Source of the DNA: an uncultured Bacteroidia bacterium
Lineage (GTDB): Bacteria > Bacteroidota > Bacteroidia > Bacteroidales > Prolixibacteraceae
Assembly: GCA_903854235.1 (NCBI GenBank)
Contig: CAINVV010000236.1
Span: 1-56,686, forward strand
Length of the DNA: 56,686 nucleotides
Reading direction: 5' to 3'
Made by a program: the position numbers and the translations under genes. Positions 35,500 through 44,481 of this stretch are shown here, piece by piece (position 1 is the first letter of the stretch; every line of letters begins with the position of its first letter). The notes under the pieces are model-generated. The model saw only the letters and a list, made by a program, of their open reading frames with translations, searched no databases and was not told the origin of the DNA.

Positions 35500-37054
35500 A
35501 GGATCGCTTGTTGTCGCACTTACTCCACTCCTAATATTGGGAGGAGCATCTCAAACCGGTTGGGCAAAAAAACCGGTCAGGAAACCAAACATCCTCTTTG
35601 CCCTGGCCGACGACCAATCCTATCCCTATGCCTCAGCATACGGCACCAAAGGAGTCCACACCCCTGCCTTCGACCAGGTGGCCAAATCGGGGATTCTTTT
35701 TTCCAGTGCCTTCGTGGCGGCTCCCCAATGCAGTCCTTCCCGGGCAGCGATTCTCACGGGAAAAAATATCTGGCAATTGGAGGAAGCGGGCACCCACGGC
35801 AGTTACTTTCCCAAAAAATTCATGGTCTTTACCGACCTGTTGGAACAGGCAGGTTATGGAATAGGTTACACCGGCAAAGGCTGGGATCCGGGAAACTGGA
35901 AGGACGCCGGCAGAAGCCGCAATCCCGCCGGACCCGAATACAATGAAAAGCTGCTGGAGGAAAGTCCGACCAGTGGCATCAGCAGAATCGATTACTTTGC
36001 CAATTTTGTAGCCTTTTACGAAAAGAAAGCACCCGATCATCCATTTTTCTTCTGGTATGGCTCGCACGAGCCTCACCGGGTTTACGAGCAAAACTCAGGG
36101 CTAAAGGCCGGCAAGAAGCCGGAGGAGGCCTATTTGCCTGCTTTCCTTCCGGATGATCTGGTGGCGCGCAACGACATCAACGATTATGCCCTCGAAATTG
36201 AGTGGTTCGACCAACAATTGGCCAAAATCATGAACTTTCTGAAGGAGAAAGGCGAACTGGACAACACCCTTGTGGTCGTCACCGCAGACAACGGAATGCC
36301 CTTCCCCTCGGCCAAGGCCAATCTTTTCGAGTTTGGTTCCCATGTTCCACTAGCCATCAGCTGGCCGGCCGCCATCCGGCCGGGTCAGAAGAGTGACAAT
36401 CTGGTGAGCCTGATCGACCTGGCACCTACCTTTCTCGAACTGGGTCAGGTGAAGGATCAACCGAAGATGACGGGCAAGAGCCTCGGAAATCTGATCCTTC
36501 AAAAGGGAACCAATAATGGCGATTCCTATATCCTGACGGGGAGGGAACGGCACACCCACGCACGGCCCGACAACCTGGGCTATCCCGCGAGAGCCATCCG
36601 GAACAACCACTATCTCTACGTACTTAATCTCAAATCGGACCGCTGGCCAGCCGGCGATCCCGACGAAGGTAGCGCTTCGAAAAGAGAGTCCGGTCAGGAT
36701 CGGGGTTACTTCGACATAGACGACTCCCCGACGAAGCAACTGATGATCTATGGTCGCGACAAATGGCCAACACTCTTTGCCGAAGGATTTGAAAAAAGGG
36801 CAGAGGAGCAATTGTTCGACATACAAAAGGACGAAGGTTGTACCACCAACCTGGCCTCCGACAGTCATTATGATTCCGTACGCAAAGCGATGAAGGAACA
36901 ACTGCTGAAGCTGCTTCGGGAGCAAAATGATCCCCGTGTTACGGGAAATGGCGACATCTTCGAAACTTATCCGAGATTCGGGGCGATGAAGGCCTTCCCC
37001 GGATTTAAGAAAAAAGGGGAGTACAACGACAAATTCAAGCAACCTGCAAAATGA
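35489..37054 (+). CDS. S1-family sulfatase, Cys-type (2), heparan N-sulfatase-like
   Basis: The start is ATG 35489, overlapping the lyase stop by 11 bp; the longer frame from 35351 runs out of frame through the lyase gene. The signal is LVVALTPLLILGGASQTGWA. Sulfatase hallmarks are NILFALADDQSYP, QCSPSRAAILTG with formylglycine site Cys81, GKGWDPG, SHEPHRVY and VVTADNGMPFPSAKANLFEFGSHVPLAISWPA. The PFPSAKANL...G segment and overall length resemble N-sulfoglucosamine sulfohydrolase-like sulfatases, although the exact S1 sub-family is uncertain. It removes sulfate from the glycan in the periplasm. The stop overlaps the next sulfatase start (ATGA). Confidence 0.9.
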   Translation: MKNKGSLVVALTPLLILGGASQTGWAKKPVRKPNILFALADDQSYPYASAYGTKGVHTPAFDQVAKSGILFSSAFVAAPQCSPSRAAILTGKNIWQLEEAGTHGSYFPKKFMVFTDLLEQAGYGIGYTGKGWDPGNWKDAGRSRNPAGPEYNEKLLEESPTSGISRIDYFANFVAFYEKKAPDHPFFFWYGSHEPHRVYEQNSGLKAGKKPEEAYLPAFLPDDLVARNDINDYALEIEWFDQQLAKIMNFLKEKGELDNTLVVVTADNGMPFPSAKANLFEFGSHVPLAISWPAAIRPGQKSDNLVSLIDLAPTFLELGQVKDQPKMTGKSLGNLILQKGTNNGDSYILTGRERHTHARPDNLGYPARAIRNNHYLYVLNLKSDRWPAGDPDEGSASKRESGQDRGYFDIDDSPTKQLMIYGRDKWPTLFAEGFEKRAEEQLFDIQKDEGCTTNLASDSHYDSVRKAMKEQLLKLLREQNDPRVTGNGDIFETYPRFGAMKAFPGFKKKGEYNDKFKQPAK

Positions 37055-38583
37055 AAAACCAACTGATTCTTCCAATGGTCCTGCTTTGCGCCACCAATAC
37101 CGGGGCGAAGCAACAACCGAAAAGGCAGGATGTACCCGTAATCATCATCATGGCCGACCAGCTGAAATACGACCTGCCGGGAAGCCTCATCCCCAATATC
37201 CGTAAAATCCGGGACGATGGTGTTGCCTTCACCCGTACCTATTGTGCTGCCCCACTTTGTGTACCCTCCCGCGGCTCCTTCTTCACCGGACTTTATCCCA
37301 ACCACACCGGTAGCTTTATCAACGGCTGGGGGGAGGAGGACGAACATTACAGCAAGGTCAAGTCTGGAACGCCCAATCTCTACGAGACCATGTCGAAACG
37401 ATGGGACAGTCACCACGTCGGCAAACAGCATTTCTTCACGGCAGACCAGATCGACAAGGATCCCCATTCAAAAACTACCTGGCTCACGGATGCAGACTAC
37501 AAAAAATGGCTGAAAGAGCGAAAAATTCCAGCACCCGGTGGTAAAATTTTCAAAGCCAATGCGCCTGAACTGGTTTCCGGCAGCAATACCAGCCTGAAAT
37601 CCTACTCCATCCCCAGTTTCAAGGAGTATGCTCCCGGACTGGAGAATTTCACGGATCACTATTATGCAGAAAATGCCATCCAGGTCATTGCCCATTCGGA
37701 TCCAAAGAAACCGCTGCTTTTGAATACGATGTTTCTGGCTCCCCATCCCCCCTACAGCATTCCGGAACCCTACTTCAGCAAGGTGGAACCAACTGACTTT
37801 ACACTTCCTGACAATGTGGGGGTCTGGTACAAAGGGCAGTCGCCGCTTCAGATGTACAGCCTGACGGGATTTTTGGGCGCCCGGTATTCGCGGCAGCAGT
37901 GGGCCGAAATCTGGCCGAAATACCTGGGACTGGTCTGCCTGCTCGACGACGAGGTGGGACGGATCATCGATGCCCTGAAAAAACAGGGCATCTACGACCA
38001 GGCAATGATCATCTTCACCGCCGACCACGGAGAGATGCTCGGAAGCCACTCCCTCTGGCAAAAAATGTGCATGTATGAGGAGTCGGTACACGTGCCGATG
38101 ATCATCAAATTTCCGAAGAGCTATACGCCAAAAGTCAAACAATGCGATATCCCGGTAAGCTTGATCGATGTGTGGCCTACCCTAATCGATTTTCTGGATA
38201 TCAAAGAGGCCGGACCAACCGACGGAACCTCGTTGATGCCCGCAGTCAGGGGTGAATCGACAGGCAGGGGCCCTGTCTTCATCCAGTACGATGGCAACGG
38301 CTCCTACGGGAGCAACCAGCGCTGCATCCTCACCGGCAATTTCAAGCTATTCATCGACACCTTCAAGGATGAGCTCTTCTACGAATTGTACGACCTGGCC
38401 AAGGACCCGATGGAGACGGATAACCTCGCCTTCAAGCCCGAATCCGCCCCAAAAGTGAAGGAATTGTTTCAACTGCTCAAAAAACACATGAACGACACAG
38501 GGGATTTGCTCAAATTTTCCGACAACAGTTATGAGCACTTTCTGAAGAACTATCCGCAGACAAAAGCAGAATCAAAAGAATAA
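37051..38583 (+). CDS. S1-family sulfatase, Cys-type (3)
   Basis: The gene begins inside the ATGA overlap with the preceding sulfatase. The N-terminus is only weakly signal-like (QLILPMVLLCATNTGA). Hallmarks are VIIIMADQLKYD (metal Asp), PLCVPSRGSFFTGLYPN with Cys70, HVGKQHF (the GK..H segment), FLAPHPPYSIPEPY and IIFTADHGEMLGSHSLWQK. DQLKYD and the TADHGEMLGSH form are seen in choline-sulfatase/iduronate-type and related carbohydrate sulfatases; the metal Asn of the usual DNG is His here (DHG). Substrate position cannot be stated. 32 bp separate it from the next sulfatase. Confidence 0.9.
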   Translation: MKNQLILPMVLLCATNTGAKQQPKRQDVPVIIIMADQLKYDLPGSLIPNIRKIRDDGVAFTRTYCAAPLCVPSRGSFFTGLYPNHTGSFINGWGEEDEHYSKVKSGTPNLYETMSKRWDSHHVGKQHFFTADQIDKDPHSKTTWLTDADYKKWLKERKIPAPGGKIFKANAPELVSGSNTSLKSYSIPSFKEYAPGLENFTDHYYAENAIQVIAHSDPKKPLLLNTMFLAPHPPYSIPEPYFSKVEPTDFTLPDNVGVWYKGQSPLQMYSLTGFLGARYSRQQWAEIWPKYLGLVCLLDDEVGRIIDALKKQGIYDQAMIIFTADHGEMLGSHSLWQKMCMYEESVHVPMIIKFPKSYTPKVKQCDIPVSLIDVWPTLIDFLDIKEAGPTDGTSLMPAVRGESTGRGPVFIQYDGNGSYGSNQRCILTGNFKLFIDTFKDELFYELYDLAKDPMETDNLAFKPESAPKVKELFQLLKKHMNDTGDLLKFSDNSYEHFLKNYPQTKAESKE

Positions 38584-38615
38584 ACAGTTTAATCGTAAAA
38601 ACAAAATAGATACTC

Positions 38616-40274
38616 ATGAAGCTATTCCTTCAATTGGGCCTTGCCTCCTCCGTCATCTTCTCGACGGATTGCCTCGCAAAAGAGAAACTTCACCAACCAT
38701 CTCTTGCCAAACTTCCTAACATCGTCTACATCCTCTCAGACGATCTCGGCTACGGAGATGTGATGTGCAACAATGCACAAAGTAAAATTCCTACTCCCAA
38801 CATCGACAGACTGGCATCCATGGGTGTGCGGTTCACGGATGCCCATTCCACTTCGGGCGTTTGTTCACCCACCCGGTACAGCATCTTAACCGGCCGCTAT
38901 TGCTGGCGCACGGATATGAAATCGGGTGTTTTACGGGGTTATGGAAGGCCACTGATTCAAAAGGGACAGCCCACCGTTGCCACCCTCCTGAAAGAACAGG
39001 GATACACGACCGCTGCCATCGGCAAATGGCACCTGGGACTCGAATGGGTGCTCAAAGCAGGTCACGAGGGGGATATGGCCCACGTCGATTCAAAAAATAA
39101 AACCGGCGATGCCATCATCGATATGGACACCGAATCCATTGATCTCACCAAACCACCCACCGACGGTCCTGCCACCCACGGATTCGACTACTCCTTCATC
39201 CTGCCCGCCTCGCTCGATATGGAACCCTACTGCTACCTGAAAAACGATACCCTGATATCGCCACTCACGGGTCATACCGACGGCAACAAACTGACATCCG
39301 GCTACACGGGCCCCTTCTGGCGTGCAGGGAAAATGTCGCCAGATTTCGAATTCTACAAGGTTCTGCCAACCTTTACGGACCAGGCCGTCAACTACATTCA
39401 GAAACAATCGAAAGGCAAGAAACCCTTCTTCCTCTACTTCGCGATGCCTTCGCCCCACACCCCCTGGCTGCCGATCCCTGAATACAAGGGTAAATCGCAG
39501 GCAGGCGAATACGGGGATTACGTCTACATGGTCGACGTGATGGTAGGAAGGATCCTGAAAAGCATCGAAGAGGGTGGCTTGGATAAAAATACCATTGTTG
39601 TTTTCACCAGCGACAACGGTCCCTACTGGCGCCCCAACCAGGCAGAGCAGTTCGGTCACAAGGCATCAGGTCCTTTCAGGGGAATGAAAGGTGATACCTG
39701 GGAAGCCGGGCACAGAATCCCCTTCATCGTTCGCTGGCCGGGACACGTCGCTCCGGGAACCACAAGTCAGGCAACCACCACATTGGCCAACCTGATGGCC
39801 ACCGTGGCCGAAATCACTTCGGTTAAACCGGAAACCGTTGCAGGCGAAGACAGCTACAGCATCCTGCCGGTCCTCCTCGGAAAATCGAAAACGGTTCCCA
39901 ACCAGCCTGTGATCGTCGTGCACTCTTCAAGAGGATTGTATGCCATCCGCATGGGCGACTGGAAACTGATCGAAGGAAAAGGCTCCGGCGGATTCAGCAT
40001 CCCGTTCGACGAAAAATCCATTCAAAGCGATGTCCCGGGACAACTCTACAACCTGCGCACAGATACAGCAGAAACAAAAAATCTCTATGCAACGGAAAAA
40101 CTAAAAGTGGCCGAACTCACCCTGCTGCTCGACAGCATCAAGAGATTGCCCCGAAAAGGACCGTTGGATTTTCTAAAAAAAATAAATCTAAACCACCTCA
40201 ATGGGAAGGAAGCAGAACCAAACAATAATCTCACTTCTTTGGATTATCCTCCTGTTGCCGGGGTGGAAAAGTGA
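38616..40274 (+). CDS. S1-family sulfatase, Cys-type (4), arylsulfatase A-like
   Basis: A signal peptide (LFLQLGLASSVIFSTDCLA) precedes a classic arylsulfatase layout: NIVYILSDDLGYGDV, SGVCSPTRYSILTGRY with formylglycine site Cys83, AAIGKWHLGLEW, FAMPSPHTPWLPI, VFTSDNGPYW and the late GDWKLIEG strand. The Thr in CSPTR is an allowed variant. The product is an exported sulfatase of arylsulfatase A type acting on the glycan or its oligosaccharides. Its 3' end overlaps the next gene by 74 bp in another frame, so the two are probably coupled. Confidence 0.92.
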   Translation: MKLFLQLGLASSVIFSTDCLAKEKLHQPSLAKLPNIVYILSDDLGYGDVMCNNAQSKIPTPNIDRLASMGVRFTDAHSTSGVCSPTRYSILTGRYCWRTDMKSGVLRGYGRPLIQKGQPTVATLLKEQGYTTAAIGKWHLGLEWVLKAGHEGDMAHVDSKNKTGDAIIDMDTESIDLTKPPTDGPATHGFDYSFILPASLDMEPYCYLKNDTLISPLTGHTDGNKLTSGYTGPFWRAGKMSPDFEFYKVLPTFTDQAVNYIQKQSKGKKPFFLYFAMPSPHTPWLPIPEYKGKSQAGEYGDYVYMVDVMVGRILKSIEEGGLDKNTIVVFTSDNGPYWRPNQAEQFGHKASGPFRGMKGDTWEAGHRIPFIVRWPGHVAPGTTSQATTTLANLMATVAEITSVKPETVAGEDSYSILPVLLGKSKTVPNQPVIVVHSSRGLYAIRMGDWKLIEGKGSGGFSIPFDEKSIQSDVPGQLYNLRTDTAETKNLYATEKLKVAELTLLLDSIKRLPRKGPLDFLKKINLNHLNGKEAEPNNNLTSLDYPPVAGVEK

Positions 40275-41202
40275 GGCGCAGAAAATCCATCTGGAATCGC
40301 TGCAATCACCTGTCATTTTCAAGGGAAACGATCACCTCGCCTACCGGGATCCGGCCGTATTGTGCCACAACGGCACCTTCTTCCTTTTTTTCACCCTGAC
40401 GGAGATTGAGAAGGACGGGATGATATTTATGTACACGGCCTCCTCAAGGAGTACGGATCTTGTCCATTGGACTTCACCCAGGAAGCTTACCCCGAGGGAT
40501 CGGAACCTCAACTATTCGAGTCCGGGAAACATCCTTCGCTACCGTGGGGAGTGGCTGCTCTGTCTGCAAAGCTATCCCCGGCCGGGAAACACTGTCAGAA
40601 ACATGCCACAATACGGCAACAATTCCGCCAGAATCTTCCTGCTGAGAAGCAAAGATCTCGAAAACTGGAGCGAACCCGAACTGATGAAGGTGAAAGGGAC
40701 AACTGTCCCGGTGGCAGATATGGGCAGGATGATCGATCCCTACCTACTGCAGGACAAGGATGACAGGACAAAATTCTGGTGCTTCTACAAACAGAACGGC
40801 GTAAGCAGTTCCTGGACCCGCGATTTCAAGGAGTGGACCTTCTTCGGCCATACCGAATCCGGCGAAAACACTTGTGTCATGGTGGAAAACAACCAGTACA
40901 TCCTGTTTCATTCACCTCCTAACGGAATCGGCATCAAAAGATCCGCCGACCTGAAAACCTGGAAGGAGTGGGGGAAACTGATCACGCTGGGTCAATCAGA
41001 ATGGGAATGGGCCAAGGGACGTATCACGGCCGGTGCCGTGATTCCCCTACCGGGAATGCCGCAGGCAAAATACCTGATGTTCTTCCACGGCTCCGGACCG
41101 CTAACGGAAAAAGAGGGCGATTTCGACAAAAATTCCTCCATCGGAATAGCCTGGAGCAATGACCTGATCACCTGGGTTTGGCCCGGAAAAAAGAAACAAT
41201 AA
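40201..41202 (+). CDS. Secreted five-bladed beta-propeller glycosidase-like protein (GH43/GH117-like)
   Basis: The ATG at 40201 is the only one that yields the signal peptide (IISLLWIILLLPGWKSEAQ), although it lies 74 bp inside the preceding sulfatase gene. The ~310-residue mature protein has the repeated blade pattern of clan GH-F and related propellers: LAYRDPAVL (candidate base Asp), RSTDLVHWTSPRKL, RSKDLENWSEPELM, RMIDPYLLQDKD, KRSADLKTWKEWGKL and SNDLITWVWP. Such enzymes remove arabinose, xylose, galactose or anhydrogalactose. The specificity cannot be read, and a catalytic acid Glu is not obvious, so a non-catalytic or unusual member remains possible. Followed one base later by the sixth toroid gene. 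Confidence 0.75.
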   Translation: MGRKQNQTIISLLWIILLLPGWKSEAQKIHLESLQSPVIFKGNDHLAYRDPAVLCHNGTFFLFFTLTEIEKDGMIFMYTASSRSTDLVHWTSPRKLTPRDRNLNYSSPGNILRYRGEWLLCLQSYPRPGNTVRNMPQYGNNSARIFLLRSKDLENWSEPELMKVKGTTVPVADMGRMIDPYLLQDKDDRTKFWCFYKQNGVSSSWTRDFKEWTFFGHTESGENTCVMVENNQYILFHSPPNGIGIKRSADLKTWKEWGKLITLGQSEWEWAKGRITAGAVIPLPGMPQAKYLMFFHGSGPLTEKEGDFDKNSSIGIAWSNDLITWVWPGKKKQ

Positions 41203-41203
41203 G

Positions 41204-43129
41204 ATGAAAAACTTAAGAGAACTGATTACTTTGAAAAAAATTGCCCTGTCACTGATCCTCCTGCTTGTAGTCTCCATCACCTTCGACTACTTCAAAAACA
41301 GGGCCATTCAGGTTTATCCAAACTGGCCGCCGCACAATGCCAGGTACCAGGAGGAGAAGATCTACAGCGATCTGGTCACCGGCAATCTGCCCATCGACTG
41401 GAACCGTCTGGCAACCACCCTTCAAAATATGGATGACTTCCGGACACCCGGCGTCCTGCAAATCCTCTATGGTTTCGGCGACCAGCTGCCTGACTCTGTC
41501 CGCAAAGCCATCGATGCATCCCTGCTCAGTTTCAGGTATTGGATGGACGAGCCGGGCGGGAACTCGATGTGCTACTGGAGCGAAAACCACCAGATCCTCT
41601 ACGCCATGAGTGAATACCTGGCAGGTCAGCTCTATCCCGACCGAATTTTTACCAACAGTGGTCTGTCCGGCAAAGCCCATATGCAAAAAGCTTCCAAACG
41701 AATCCTCGACTGGCTGGGCATGCGCTGGAAATACGGTTTTGCAGAATTTTATTCCAATGTCTACTACAAGGAGGATATCTCAGCCCTGGTCAACCTGATT
41801 GAATATGCAGAGGACAAGGAGATCGTGGAGAAAAGCAAGATCATCCTCGACCTGCTCTTCTACGATGTGGCCTCCCAAAGCATCAAAAACGTCTTCAGCA
41901 GTGTGAGCGGCAGGGCCTATGAACATACCCGGAAGGGAGGCCCCGTCAACAACCTCGATGGCGTGACAGATTATTTCTGGGGAAATGGCGCCCCCATCCG
42001 ACCGGGGAAAACCTACGGACTGATGGTCTCCCAAAAATACAAATTGCCCTCCGTCTTTACTGAAATTGCCAAAGACACCGGCAACGTGGTCATCCGCCAG
42101 TGCAACGGACTGGACCTGTCCCAGCTGAGAGAAGAAGGATATGAAGGATCGGAAGAGGAGAGCATCCAAATGCAGTTCGGGATGGAGGCCTTCACCAATC
42201 CAGGTATCGTAAGGAATACGATGGCCTATGTCCGAAAAAACGGACTGTTCACCAACCTCGCCCTGAAGGATCTGCGAATGCTCAACTATTCCGTCCTGAA
42301 CTGGCTCCACCTCGAACCGTTCATCGTCAGGCTGATAGATCCCTACAGCAACGGTGTGGCCATTCAGCAGGGAAATACCTACACCTACAAGACAAAGGAT
42401 TATTCTCTGTTTGCCTTGCAGAACCACCAACCCGGGGGCTATGCCGATCAGCAATATGCCGCCGGTATGAGCATCGGAAACTCCTTCAGCATCTTTCATA
42501 CCCATCCCGCCCAATGGGAGGACGGTAAACAAAAAACACCTGGTTACTGGGTCGGATATGGACGGTTTCCGTTGGTAGCCCAGGACTCCACAGTCAATCT
42601 GGCCATTTACAATTTACCGGACCATAAAAACGTATCCGAAAAGCAACTGCTGAGTTTTACCCACGCCTGGTTTCCTGCCGGGAAGTTCGACAGCGTCCAG
42701 GTAATCAGAAATTATGCCTTCGGGAAAAAGGGAGATACCTATTGCGCCCTGATCGGGAGGAATCCACTTCACTACAAATCCGGATCGACAGACGATCTGA
42801 TTCAGGAGGGAAAACAAACCTGCTGGATCATCGAAGCCGGGTCGCGAGAGAAAGATGGCACTTTTGAGAACTTCTTCCAGCGCATCCTGAAAAACAGAAT
42901 CTCCTTCGATGGGGAGAAATTAACCCTGTTGTATCAATCAAATAGAAAGGAATATCAGCTGAACTGGGAATCCGGGTTCTCTATCAACCAATTGGCAATC
43001 AACACCCGGTACAAACGATTTGATTCACCTTACATCCAGGCGGAAAAGAAGGCAGGGGAGTTGAAATTTCAGTTAAATGGCAAATTTCTCATCCTGAATT
43101 TTAACCAAAACAAGCGGGAATTCAACTGA
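41204..43129 (+). CDS. Membrane-anchored toroid protein, lyase-like (toroid member 6)
   Basis: An N-terminal hydrophobic segment (IALSLILLLVVSITFDYF, about 13-30) suggests an uncleaved anchor or signal. In the helical domain CYWSENHQILY gives Glu127, Asn128 and His129, and AEFYSNVYYK gives Glu181 and Tyr187; the His-to-Tyr interval is 58. The C-terminal ~300 residues are beta-rich (GNVVIRQCNGLDLSQ; LFALQNHQPGGYADQQYAAGMSIGNSFSIFHTHPAQWED), a segment with His residues suitable for an active site at the domain interface. It is nearest in style to the toroid protein at 26062. No family name recognised. It ends the main degradation block, 122 bp before the DUF1080 gene. Confidence 0.74.
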   Translation: MKNLRELITLKKIALSLILLLVVSITFDYFKNRAIQVYPNWPPHNARYQEEKIYSDLVTGNLPIDWNRLATTLQNMDDFRTPGVLQILYGFGDQLPDSVRKAIDASLLSFRYWMDEPGGNSMCYWSENHQILYAMSEYLAGQLYPDRIFTNSGLSGKAHMQKASKRILDWLGMRWKYGFAEFYSNVYYKEDISALVNLIEYAEDKEIVEKSKIILDLLFYDVASQSIKNVFSSVSGRAYEHTRKGGPVNNLDGVTDYFWGNGAPIRPGKTYGLMVSQKYKLPSVFTEIAKDTGNVVIRQCNGLDLSQLREEGYEGSEEESIQMQFGMEAFTNPGIVRNTMAYVRKNGLFTNLALKDLRMLNYSVLNWLHLEPFIVRLIDPYSNGVAIQQGNTYTYKTKDYSLFALQNHQPGGYADQQYAAGMSIGNSFSIFHTHPAQWEDGKQKTPGYWVGYGRFPLVAQDSTVNLAIYNLPDHKNVSEKQLLSFTHAWFPAGKFDSVQVIRNYAFGKKGDTYCALIGRNPLHYKSGSTDDLIQEGKQTCWIIEAGSREKDGTFENFFQRILKNRISFDGEKLTLLYQSNRKEYQLNWESGFSINQLAINTRYKRFDSPYIQAEKKAGELKFQLNGKFLILNFNQNKREFN

Positions 43130-43172
43130 GAGATAAAATGGAAAAATCATTCTTAACCCAATGTTTATTCAT

Positions 43173-43180
43173 TAAATTTG
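43173..43180 (+). promoter_or_regulatory. Candidate Bacteroidota -7 element upstream of the DUF1080 gene
   Basis: TAAATTTG fits the Bacteroides -7 consensus TAnnTTTG and lies about 70 bp before the ATG of the 3-keto-disaccharide hydrolase gene, in the 122-bp gap after the long block. No good -33 TTTG is found at the usual distance, so this is a weak call. Confidence 0.3.
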
Positions 43181-43251
43181 TTGTCCAGTCACCGACTAAA
43201 ATTGCATCACTAATTCGTTAATCGCCCTAGAAGGGGCATAAAATTCCATTT

Positions 43252-43989
43252 ATGAAAAGAAACATTTTTTTGACATTCACACTTTTTGCTGCAATGCTGA
43301 TCGCAGCTCCCGCCTTCTCACAAGGGGTAAACCAATTGACCAAAAAAGAGGTTAAAGAGGGTTGGACCCTGCTATTCAACGGTAAAAGTTTCGACGGCTG
43401 GAGACAGTGCAACGGAACGGCCATGCCCACCAACTGGAAGATCGAGGACAATTCCATGATGATCTTCACTGCTCCCGACAAACAGCCCGGACAAGGTTCC
43501 AACGGGGACATCGTGTTTGCCACCAAAAAATACAAGAATTTTGAGCTCACCGTAGACTGGAAAGCCGGCAAGGCTACCAATTCTGGCATCTTCTACTACG
43601 TAAGGGAAGTTCCCGGCAAACCCATCTACTATGCAGCACCAGAAGTACAGGTGCTGGACAATGTGGATGCAGGCGACAACAAACTGGCCAACCACCTTGC
43701 GGGTTCGCTCTACGACATGCTTCCCTGCGATCCCAAGACCGTGCACCCAGCCGGACAATGGAATACAATCGTCATCAAGGTGAAAGACGGCGTGGCCACC
43801 CACGTGATGAATGGAACGCTGGTGTGCAAATACACCCTCTGGACCAAGGAATGGGATGCCATGGTTGCGAACAGCAAATTCAAATCTTTCCCGGGATTCA
43901 CGGAAGGTATTGCCAAGGAGGGATTCATCGGACTGCAAGATCATGGCTACTCCTGCTGGTTCCGCAACCTCAAGATCCGCGAATTGTAA
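43252..43989 (+). CDS. 3-keto-disaccharide hydrolase (DUF1080, PF06439)
   Basis: A signal peptide (FFLTFTLFAAMLIAAPAFSQ-like) precedes a single concanavalin-type domain. DUF1080 features: GWTLLFNGKSFDGWRQ near the start, WKIEDNSMMIF, FELTVDWKAGKATNSGIFYYVRE, APEVQVLDN, AGSLYDML, GQWNTIVIKVKDGVATHVMNGTLV and GFIGLQDHG...FRNLKIREL. Known members cleave 3-keto-glycosides after a Gfo/Idh/MocA enzyme has oxidised C3, by an elimination route tolerant of many aglycones and anomers. The gene has its own possible promoter and a strong hairpin after it, so it may be a separate unit. Partner dehydrogenases in the window are at 12533, 52044 and 53465. Confidence 0.88.
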   Translation: MKRNIFLTFTLFAAMLIAAPAFSQGVNQLTKKEVKEGWTLLFNGKSFDGWRQCNGTAMPTNWKIEDNSMMIFTAPDKQPGQGSNGDIVFATKKYKNFELTVDWKAGKATNSGIFYYVREVPGKPIYYAAPEVQVLDNVDAGDNKLANHLAGSLYDMLPCDPKTVHPAGQWNTIVIKVKDGVATHVMNGTLVCKYTLWTKEWDAMVANSKFKSFPGFTEGIAKEGFIGLQDHGYSCWFRNLKIREL

Positions 43990-44023
43990 TCGCTGAAAGA
44001 GCTTGACTCTTCAAAATACCGAA

Positions 44024-44064
44024 AAGCCGGAATTTCGTCCCTAAATAGGAAGAGATTCCGGCTT
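44024..44064 (+). terminator. Probable intrinsic terminator after the DUF1080 gene
   Basis: A perfect 10-bp stem (AAGCCGGAAT / ATTCCGGCTT) with a 21-base loop is followed by ATTTGCT. It lies 35 bp past the stop codon and marks the end of the plus-strand block before the mobile-element region. Confidence 0.6.
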
Positions 44065-44091
44065 ATTTGCTATTAGCAAGTAGATTGAGCG

Positions 44092-44163
44092 GTTGATCCC
44101 CATACGGGGAAAGACCCCCAATCTTACCCTTGCGTCTATTGACATTAATGCCCTACGGGCAAG
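44092..44163 (+). repeat. REP-like palindromic element, copy 1
   Basis: The element contains the palindrome TCCCCATACGGGGA and ends with CTATTGACATTAATGCCCTACGGGCAAG, whose inner CCC..GGG forms a hairpin. Near-identical sequence occurs inverted at 44291-44359 and in degenerate form at 44986-45058, around the Y1 transposase gene. Confidence 0.75.
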
Positions 44164-44481
44164 GTTTTTTTTGCAAATGATGAATTCAATTCATTCAGAC
44201 AAACTTTTTTGTCAATCCATTCAAAAGATAAATTGCTAATTTTTATTGAAGAATTCTATTCATTCGCAAGATCACAGTTCCCATCCCAGCCTTTGCCCGT
44301 AGGGCATCAATGTCAATAGAATGCGTCTCTCCAGAGACCAACTTTCCCCGTTAGGGGATGAACAATTTAAATCCCATTGATAGCATAAAATTCCATAGCA
44401 GATATCGCTATTCATATCACGTTTCTTTCGTTTTTGATCAATTTTTGCCTTAAATTTATTGGAGCCAAATCCTGAAACGAA
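44164..44481. other. AT-rich non-coding stretch upstream of the transposase gene
   Basis: About 320 bases without a credible gene. Besides the inverted REP-like copy it holds short palindromes (GACAAAC...TTTTGTC around 44200 and repeated ATTCATTC-type words) and TTTATTGGAGCC just before the transposase ATG. A short minus-strand frame here (44272-44580) has no recognisable product. Confidence 0.5.
44291..44359 (-). repeat. REP-like palindromic element, copy 2 (inverted)
   Basis: Its reverse complement reads CCCCTAACGGGGAAAG ... CTATTGACATTGATGCCCTACGGGCAAAG and matches copy 1 with one mismatch over the last ~26 bases. Opposed copies of this kind are typical of REP pairs mobilised by RAYT proteins. 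Confidence 0.75.
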
